Of a stretch of 21,099 nt of DNA, positions 16,417 to 21,099 are shown in pieces (the stretch's first letter is position 1; each line of letters begins with the position of its first letter). This DNA is from SMXL01 sp036985715 (GTDB lineage Bacteria; Bacteroidota; Rhodothermia; Rhodothermales; UBA10348). The position numbers and the translations under genes were made by a program. The notes under the pieces were generated by a model. The model worked only from the letters and a program-made list of their open reading frames with translations. It searched no databases and was not told the origin of the DNA. Location of the stretch: contig BTQE01000054.1 of assembly GCA_036985715.1 (NCBI GenBank), positions 1 to 21,099 of the forward strand, read 5' to 3'.

Positions 16417-17706
16417 CTAGAAACTGCCAGGTCGTCTGCGACCTTGCCGTTGCTGCTGAAACGGATTTGAATTGGTTTCAGCTATGGATCCTTGGGTGAT
16501 CCCTGCAATCACGTTCATGCCCGATTCGATGTTGCGTCCAATGACTTCTGTCGACTGACCGTCCGTAATACCCGTCCGAACTCTGGACACCGTCAAGTTT
16601 CCCTCATCATCTACAGACCAGAGCTGAGCCATGTTAGGCCGGCCCTGACCACCGCCGAATCTGTTGCCTTGAAATCCTGCCGGACCGCCACTCTGTCGGC
16701 CTTCTCGCCCGCCAAAGTTTCGCCCACCCGCACGAGTTGAGTCTCCCTCGGCTTCACGCTGTGCCGTCATCCGGGATATTAATTCGGCTATCATTTCTTC
16801 TGTCGGACGGAACCGAAGACCGGCGTTGGGCACTTTCAAGACATTCGAGACAGTCTCTACAAGAAATTCCACCGTCGCCGTCATACCGGGCAATAGCTGA
16901 CCGTCATCGTTGTTTACATTCACCACCACCGTATAGGTCACTACGTTTTCCTGAATGGAGGATTGAAGCCTTACTCGCTTGACCGTGCCCTCGAAGACGA
17001 GATCGTCGTGCGCCTGAACGGTAAATCGCGCTGTTTGACCCTCCTTAATTTTTCCTATGTCACTTTCGTCCACGGACGTAAGAATCTGCAGTTTGCTGAG
17101 ATCTTCAGCGATCAAAAAGAGCTGTGGTGCTGACAAGCTGGCCGCGACGGTTTGACCCTCGTCTACGTTTCGCTCAATTACGACTCCGTCAACCGGCGAG
17201 TAAATGTTCGCATACGAAAGATTACGCTCTGCCCGCTGAAGATTGAGCTCACCCGACTTAAGCGTAGCACTGGCAATCTGCAGATCGTATACGGCCTTAT
17301 TCAATTCGACGTCCGTGGCAAAACTCTTTGCATGCAATCCCTTGATCCGGTCATATTCAGTCTGAGCATAGTTCAACTGGGCCTGATTGCGCAGAAGAGA
17401 GGTTTCCGACTCCTGAATAGCCGTCACCAAAAGCGTCGTGTCAATTGTCGCAATGAGCTGTCCACGCCTCACTTCATCGTTGAAATCGACGTACAACCGA
17501 TTAACGATTCCTGAGACCTGCGTTCCAACCTTTACCATCGTAACAGGCCTCAGATTTCCCGTACTGGCAACGACCGACTCCAGGTCCCCCCGCTCAACCT
17601 GAACGAACCGATAGGATGTGCTTTTCGGTCCGTCTCCCCGGGTCGAATACCAGACAAATCCGGATCCGACAATGAGAACAAGGGCGATGACAATAAATTT
17701 GTTCAT
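16417..17706 (-). CDS. MacA/HlyD-type periplasmic adaptor of the ABC efflux pump
   Basis: 429 aa. An N-terminal membrane anchor (4-20) is followed by a lipoyl/barrel-sandwich half (about 45-95, GTQVSGIVNRLYVDFNDEVRRGQ region), a coiled-coil hairpin (about 95-165), the second lipoyl half (YANIYSPVDGVVIERNVDEG, from 165) and a beta-barrel domain (about 205-285, with LLPGMTATVEF). The membrane-proximal domain is interrupted by a Gly/Arg/Gln-rich low-complexity stretch at about 321-358 (GGRNFGG, NRFGGGQGRP), and the protein ends in a second basic stretch, QQQRQGRRRPGSF. Such linkers occur in MacA homologues of this phylum. It bridges the permease to an outer-membrane channel. It precedes the ATPase gene by 51 bases. 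Confidence 0.93.
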   Translation of the reverse strand: MNKFIVIALVLIVGSGFVWYSTRGDGPKSTSYRFVQVERGDLESVVASTGNLRPVTMVKVGTQVSGIVNRLYVDFNDEVRRGQLIATIDTTLLVTAIQESETSLLRNQAQLNYAQTEYDRIKGLHAKSFATDVELNKAVYDLQIASATLKSGELNLQRAERNLSYANIYSPVDGVVIERNVDEGQTVAASLSAPQLFLIAEDLSKLQILTSVDESDIGKIKEGQTARFTVQAHDDLVFEGTVKRVRLQSSIQENVVTYTVVVNVNNDDGQLLPGMTATVEFLVETVSNVLKVPNAGLRFRPTEEMIAELISRMTAQREAEGDSTRAGGRNFGGREGRQSGGPAGFQGNRFGGGQGRPNMAQLWSVDDEGNLTVSRVRTGITDGQSTEVIGRNIESGMNVIAGITQGSIAETNSNPFQQQRQGRRRPGSF

Positions 17707-17739
17707 TAGTCTTGAATGTTCAACAAATAGAATTTTCAG

Positions 17740-18183
17740 TTAGTTGGAATTCGTGCGATCCCATTTTCCAGAATCCGAACCTGGTATCGACCCATTCCTT
17801 GACGCCCCACCGGGCTTGTTTCCATGGCGATTTCTAGCCCGCCAGTCATCCAGGGCTTGAACCTGGTCAGCCGACAGTACATCGCGGGATAACTCCTGAT
17901 GCATCGAGTCAAATACGGCAGATCGGGTTCTCCGAGACTCTCGCATCAGTTCACCCAACACCTCTTCATAGCGCGTCACAATTTCTCGAACGGCCAGGGC
18001 CTGGGCTTCATCGTGAGGTTTGACGACATTTTCGATCACTTCCGACAGAGCACCACGCTCGCGTAACGAACGCGTCCGTTCCACTTGCTTATTGTGAATC
18101 GCCGTCCGTAGCATGACTCCAAGCACTAGCCCAAGGATCAACATTCCAAGGAGTACAAAAGCTGATTTGGTTTTCACATTCAT
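17740..18183 (-). CDS. Membrane-anchored Spy/CnrX-like periplasmic protein
   Basis: 147 aa. A single N-terminal hydrophobic anchor (about 8-26, SAFVLLGMLILGLVLGVML) has no clear cleavage site and is followed by a highly charged helical periplasmic region. HDEAQALAVREIVTRYEEVL and the LSADQVQALDDW segment (LSADQ at 103-107) resemble the LTxxQ helical hairpins of the Spy/CpxP/ZraP/CnrX group. The tail (about 120-147) is low-complexity Gly/Ser/Asn. The family includes metal or misfolded-protein sensors that restrain anti-sigma factors. The gene starts 6 bases after the anti-sigma stop, and its GAGGT ribosome site overlaps that stop codon, so the two are translationally linked. The sensor role is inferred from context; the ligand is unknown, and few His or Met residues are available for metal binding. 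Confidence 0.6.
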   Translation of the reverse strand: MNVKTKSAFVLLGMLILGLVLGVMLRTAIHNKQVERTRSLRERGALSEVIENVVKPHDEAQALAVREIVTRYEEVLGELMRESRRTRSAVFDSMHQELSRDVLSADQVQALDDWRARNRHGNKPGGASRNGSIPGSDSGKWDRTNSN

Positions 18184-18189
18184 GGTGTA

Positions 18190-18609
18190 TTACCTCGAGA
18201 TCGATTCCAGATCAAGATCATAGGCAGAAGCAACGGTAACCTGATATAGTCCCAATACGCGTTCTGTGGTGGAACGGTCGAACAGGTCAGAACTCACCTG
18301 TCTCGCGTTATAGGCAGCCAGAAGAAATACCAGGAGGATTCCCACCACGACTACAGATCGAACCCACGACCTCATTAGACCCGGCCAGAGTTCGTCGAAC
18401 CAGCTCTGACTTACACTCGATGTACGAACCGCGCGGAGAATATTGTCGGTCAGAAACTCGTGCCGGACATGCTCACTTTCATCTGCCACCATTTCCTGGA
18501 GCGATGCCTTGAGTGATTCATGGAGCCACGTCCATTCAGATTCCCGGTTCAAATCTTCGCTCTTACCGTCGATGGTCTGATCGTCTGGCTGGTCTCTGTG
18601 GTTTTTCAT
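18190..18609 (-). CDS. Putative single-pass anti-sigma factor
   Basis: 139 aa. The cytoplasmic N-terminal half (about 1-80) is acidic and helical, with HVRHEFLTDNILRAVRTSS (48-65), the sort of helix that in other anti-sigma factors grips the sigma factor. One transmembrane helix is at about 82-100 (WVRSVVVVGILLVFLLAAY), followed by a short 38-residue periplasmic end. It lies directly behind the ECF sigma gene (52-base gap) and directly ahead of a Spy/CnrX-like protein, which is the basis of the call. No HxxxCxxC zinc motif and no FecR-like domain are present, so it belongs to none of the common anti-sigma classes I can recognise by eye. Alternatively it is a membrane accessory protein of unknown role. 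A weak AAGGA lies close to the ATG. Confidence 0.55.
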   Translation of the reverse strand: MKNHRDQPDDQTIDGKSEDLNRESEWTWLHESLKASLQEMVADESEHVRHEFLTDNILRAVRTSSVSQSWFDELWPGLMRSWVRSVVVVGILLVFLLAAYNARQVSSDLFDRSTTERVLGLYQVTVASAYDLDLESISR

Positions 18610-18661
18610 AGTCCTTCAATTGGAGTTATGCTCAATCGCCCAGTTCGTCTTCAATGGTTAT

Positions 18662-19330
18662 CTACTCCGGAGCGTTACTCAATGACTCACCGACAGTCTC
18701 TCTCAATCTGTCCAGAGCGCGTTTCAGTCTGGATAAGACGGTCCCGTAGGGTATTTGTAAAACGTCGGCCGTTTCGGTGGTCGACAGACCATCGATCAAT
18801 CGCAGCACGACCACGGCTTTGTGACGTGGCGAAAGGGTATTTATGGCCTTCCGCAGCCGAACCATCTCATCTGTTCGAATGGCCAGCGTTTCGGGCGAAG
18901 GCAATTCTGACTCTACATTCTCTGTCTGTTCGGAATTCCAAGACACCAAAAATCGCCGCTTGCGACTGCGTATGACGTCCAGACTGCGATTAATCGCAAT
19001 GCGTGTCAAAAAGGTCTTAATCGAGGATTGTCCTTGAAATGAAGCCAGCGCAAAATGAAATCGTACGAAAACCTCCTGTACGGTGTCGTCGACGTCCGAA
19101 GATTGGCCAAGCATACCGGTGACCGTTCTCACAATGTGAGCCTGATAGCGTTCTACCAGATATCGAAACGCTCTCTCATTTCCGCCCAAGGTTCCGTCGA
19201 CAAGGGCTGCATCCGACGCGCTGGCATGTATGGCAGGCGCCGTTTCGGGCGTCTGCTCCGCCGGCAATGCAAAGCCACCCAGTGGCGCCTCGAGCCAGAC
19301 ACTGATCTCATATGCGGGTACAGCAATCAT
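18662..19330 (-). CDS. ECF-type RNA polymerase sigma factor
   Basis: 222 aa. Region 2 (about 53-122) contains AFRYLVERYQAHIVRTV, DVDDTVQEVFVRF (79-91) and IKTFLTRIAINRSLDVIRSRKR; region 4 (about 158-212) contains LSPRHKAVVVLRLIDGLS and the helix-turn-helix TTETADVLQIPYGTVLSRL followed by KRALDRLRE. There is no region 1.1 or 3, as expected for an ECF factor, and the VDDTVQEVF motif is typical of RpoE-like members. About 38 residues precede region 2, longer than usual and non-conserved in appearance; no alternative ATG lies between, so either this extension is real or a rare start codon is used. It starts 15 bases after the stop of the secreted Spy-like gene. It probably transcribes its own operon from the candidate promoter upstream. 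Confidence 0.95.
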   Translation of the reverse strand: MIAVPAYEISVWLEAPLGGFALPAEQTPETAPAIHASASDAALVDGTLGGNERAFRYLVERYQAHIVRTVTGMLGQSSDVDDTVQEVFVRFHFALASFQGQSSIKTFLTRIAINRSLDVIRSRKRRFLVSWNSEQTENVESELPSPETLAIRTDEMVRLRKAINTLSPRHKAVVVLRLIDGLSTTETADVLQIPYGTVLSRLKRALDRLRETVGESLSNAPE

Positions 19331-19345
19331 GCGGAATCCAGGACC

Positions 19346-19750
19346 TTAACTCGACCGCCCACTGCCGCTCCCACTGCTACGGTCTCTGCGAGGACGTTCG
19401 GCTCGGATTTTCTTATACGCCTCCAGCTGATCGTCGGTCAACACCTCGCTCAATTTTTCCTCGGTGTCGTCCGTGATTGCGACCATTTCCTCACGTATAC
19501 CCTGTCGGCGACGACCGCCGCTTCGCATCTCTGCGATCATCTCAATACGCGCATCCAGGGCTGCTGCCAGAATCTCGTCTACTTTGAGGGTCTGATCGTC
19601 CGAGAGATCCAGTTGTTCGATCAGTTCTGCGTTGAAGGACTCCTGACGCTCGCGCATTTGCTCCGAAGAAAATCTCGTGCGTTGCGCCTCAGCTACTCCT
19701 GCCGTGAGTACGAAAACCGAAAGGACAGCAATGTGTGCAAAAAACTTCAT
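19346..19750 (-). CDS. Secreted Spy/CpxP-like periplasmic protein
   Basis: 134 aa from ATG 19750; a TTG five codons earlier is not preferred. MKFFAHIAVLSVFVLTAGVAEA is a Sec signal peptide cleaved about after Ala 22. The mature part is helical with two LTxxQ-type motifs, LSDDQ (49-53) and LTDDQ (104-108), spaced as in the Spy/CpxP superfamily, and a basic Gly/Ser tail (RPRRDRSSGSGSGRSS). Family members are periplasmic chaperones or stress and metal sensors. As the first gene of the sigma-factor unit it is the likely most-expressed product when the sigma factor is free, analogous to the way spy and cpxP are induced by envelope stress. The function is inferred. Confidence 0.75.
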   Translation of the reverse strand: MKFFAHIAVLSVFVLTAGVAEAQRTRFSSEQMRERQESFNAELIEQLDLSDDQTLKVDEILAAALDARIEMIAEMRSGGRRRQGIREEMVAITDDTEEKLSEVLTDDQLEAYKKIRAERPRRDRSSGSGSGRSS

Positions 19751-19783
19751 GCTAAATCGTTTCAATTCAATAATTTTTGTCAG

Positions 19784-19814
19784 TTTGACTAATTCTTTGA
19801 CGGATCAGGTTGCA
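19784..19814 (-). promoter_or_regulatory. Candidate ECF-sigma promoter of the seven-gene unit
   Basis: On the minus strand TGCAACCT (complement of 19807-19814), a 16-base spacer and AGTCAAA (complement of 19784-19790). The AAC-containing -35 and GTC-containing -10 with this spacing match the general ECF promoter pattern (compare the sigma-E type GGAACTT, about 16 bases, GTC). It ends 33 bases before the ATG at 19750, a natural leader length. Autoregulation by the encoded sigma factor is inferred. Confidence 0.55.
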
Positions 19815-19825
19815 GACCATTCCAT

Positions 19826-19856
19826 TTGGCCAGATTTTCCGAACCGGTCCTACTAT
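19826..19856 (+). promoter_or_regulatory. Candidate promoter of cysS
   Basis: TTGGCC at 19826-19831, a 19-base spacer and TACTAT at 19851-19856, followed at once by ACTTCA. This fits a housekeeping promoter of the TTG...TA type loosely. It would give a leader of roughly 80-85 bases before the GTG start. It diverges from the sigma-unit promoter a few bases to its left. Confidence 0.35.
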
Positions 19857-19862
19857 ACTTCA

Positions 19863-19899
19863 GAACCGGGTAGCCCTACGAACGTTCGCTCGTCGGTTC
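19863..19899 (+). repeat. Nested inverted repeats in the cysS leader
   Basis: GAACCG (19863-19868) pairs with CGGTTC (19894-19899), and inside the 25-base loop lies the perfect palindrome CGAACGTTCG (19879-19888). If transcribed this would form a stem with an inner self-complementary element. I see no T-box consensus and no terminator T-run, so this is not a recognisable riboswitch; it may be a regulator-binding site. Confidence 0.3.
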
Positions 19900-19946
19900 C
19901 GTATCTAGGGAATGACAGGGGGCAACTATATCAATAGACGACTCAC

Positions 19947-21099
19947 GTGACCCATCAATTCCATCTATATAACTCGTTATCTCGTAAAAAAGAGACTGTA
20001 GAGCCCCTCGAAAACGATCATCTTCGATTTTATTCGTGCGGTCCGACGGTCTATTCGTATGCTCACATCGGAAATTTTCGATCGTTTGTTACGGCTGATC
20101 TGATATTCCGAACGGCAAAAAACCTCGGATGGGGCGTCACATATGCTACCAACATTACTGATGTGGGCCACTTGACCGAGGACGATTTGGCGGATGCGTC
20201 CGGCGAGGACCGGATGGTCCTGGCCCTCCAGTCACAAGAAGGCGAACGCTTCGCCAACATCTGGGATCTGGCGCGATACTATACCGTGGTTCTCCAGGAG
20301 GATTGGCAGAGTCTCAACTTGCTTGAACCGACGGTCAGGCCTCGGGCAAGCGAGCATATGCGTGAACAAATCAAAGCCGTTGAGCAATTGTTGGAATCGG
20401 GGAACGCTTATGAAACGGCCAACACCGTTTACTTTTCAGTGCCCAGTTTCCCCTCGTATGGTCGCCTGTCCGGAAATGAGGAGGCAGAAGACCTGGAGCA
20501 GGTGGTTCGGAACGTTGTTCAAGATCCGGAAAAGAAGGATCCTCGGGATTTTGCGTTGTGGAAGAAAGATGATTCCCACCTCATGCAATGGCACAGTCCA
20601 TGGGGATGGGGATTTCCCGGCTGGCATCTCGAATGTTCGGTCATGGCACAGTCGTACCTGGGAGAAGAAATCGACATTCACGCCGGCGGTGAAGATCTCA
20701 TTTTCCCACACCATGAATGCGAAATTGCTCAAACAGAATGCCTTACGGGTAAAACGTTCGCCAGGAAATGGGTTCACACCCGGTTCCTTCAGGTTGAGGG
20801 TCAGAAGATGTCCAAGAGTGCGGGCAATTTCTTTACGGTCCGGGATCTCATTCTTCCGGAATCAGAGGGAGGACGTGGAATAGACCCTCTGGCGGTACGG
20901 ATGACGCTTTTATCAGGCCATTACCGGAAACCGTTCAACTTTACTTTCGATACGCTAAAGACCAATATCCGACACCGGGAGCGATTTGAAGACGTAATTT
21001 CTCTTGCCGAAGAAGGACTGGAGCAAGGAACGGATGGGCCGAATGAGCTCGGCGACACACTCACGGCGCTGTTCGACCGATCATTCGGAGCAATGCTTG
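19947..21099 (+). CDS. cysS: Cysteinyl-tRNA synthetase (3' end cut by window)
   Basis: 384 codons are visible; a full enzyme has about 460-500. It attaches cysteine to tRNA-Cys in the cytoplasm. FYSCGPTVYSYAHIGNFRSF holds the first zinc ligand (Cys 31) and the HIGH-class motif HIGN (40-43). NITDVGH (69-75), GWHLECSVM with Cys 230, GGEDLIFPHHECEIAQ with zinc ligands His 255 and Glu 259, and KMSKSAGNF (288-296) complete the active site. One usually conserved Asn in HHENEIAQ is Cys here (residue 258). The start is GTG 19947, fixed by an in-frame TAG 12 bases upstream with no ATG between; no Shine-Dalgarno site is seen. The C-terminal tRNA-binding domains run beyond the window. Confidence 0.97.
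   Translation, partial: MTHQFHLYNSLSRKKETVEPLENDHLRFYSCGPTVYSYAHIGNFRSFVTADLIFRTAKNLGWGVTYATNITDVGHLTEDDLADASGEDRMVLALQSQEGERFANIWDLARYYTVVLQEDWQSLNLLEPTVRPRASEHMREQIKAVEQLLESGNAYETANTVYFSVPSFPSYGRLSGNEEAEDLEQVVRNVVQDPEKKDPRDFALWKKDDSHLMQWHSPWGWGFPGWHLECSVMAQSYLGEEIDIHAGGEDLIFPHHECEIAQTECLTGKTFARKWVHTRFLQVEGQKMSKSAGNFFTVRDLILPESEGGRGIDPLAVRMTLLSGHYRKPFNFTFDTLKTNIRHRERFEDVISLAEEGLEQGTDGPNELGDTLTALFDRSFGAML

Noticed and set aside
19055..19792. Long plus-strand open frame (245 aa) opposite the sigma and Spy-like genes
   Set aside because: It is antisense to two well-supported genes with clear family motifs and has none of its own.
20194..20883. Open frame of 229 aa in another frame of cysS
   Set aside because: The frame starting at 19947 carries every CysRS motif; this one is its shifted shadow.

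Overview
The window looks like chromosomal DNA from a marine-type member of the Bacteroidota/Rhodothermota. The indicators are a SusC/SusD outer-membrane pair, a DUF5103 (type IX secretion plug) lipoprotein, a DUF3078 barrel protein, a very short bacterial histone-H1-like protein, and promoter-like sites of the TTG...TAnnTT kind. Most starts lack a Shine-Dalgarno sequence. I see no mobile element, CRISPR array, tRNA or rRNA. The placement near Rhodothermales/Balneolales is inference from protein style, not a database match.

Layout. (1) 1-122: C-terminal tail of a plus-strand TPR-type protein. (2) 129-9217, all minus strand, in transcription order: the 57-aa histone-like gene (9217-9044), a strong hairpin terminator (9015-8986), then a tight cell-envelope cluster of DUF3078 barrel, polytopic membrane protein with an M-A type metallopeptidase domain and repeats, and DUF5103 lipoprotein. 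The cluster members overlap by 65 and 8 bases. After a 160-base gap come susC and susD, 5 bases apart. (3) 9218-9723: divergent 506-base intergenic region. (4) 9724-14271, plus strand: dnaE, yidD and a moaB/mog-family gene. (5) 14285-19750, minus strand: a seven-gene unit read from 19750 downwards: Spy/CpxP-like secreted protein, ECF sigma factor, single-pass putative anti-sigma factor, membrane-anchored Spy/CnrX-like protein, MacA-type adaptor, ABC ATPase, MacB/FtsX-type permease. A good ECF-type promoter candidate sits just upstream. (6) 19947-21099: cysS with a GTG start, cut by the window end.

The most interesting system is the last minus-strand unit. It looks like a self-contained envelope-stress or metal/drug response module: a periplasmic sensor-like protein on each side of a sigma/anti-sigma pair, wired to a tripartite efflux or lipoprotein-type ABC pump. 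This resembles the cobalt/nickel CnrYXH logic, but the pump is ABC rather than RND and the anti-sigma has no recognisable zinc motif. The second point of interest is the coupling of an uncharacterised membrane metallopeptidase-TPR protein to a type IX secretion plug protein.
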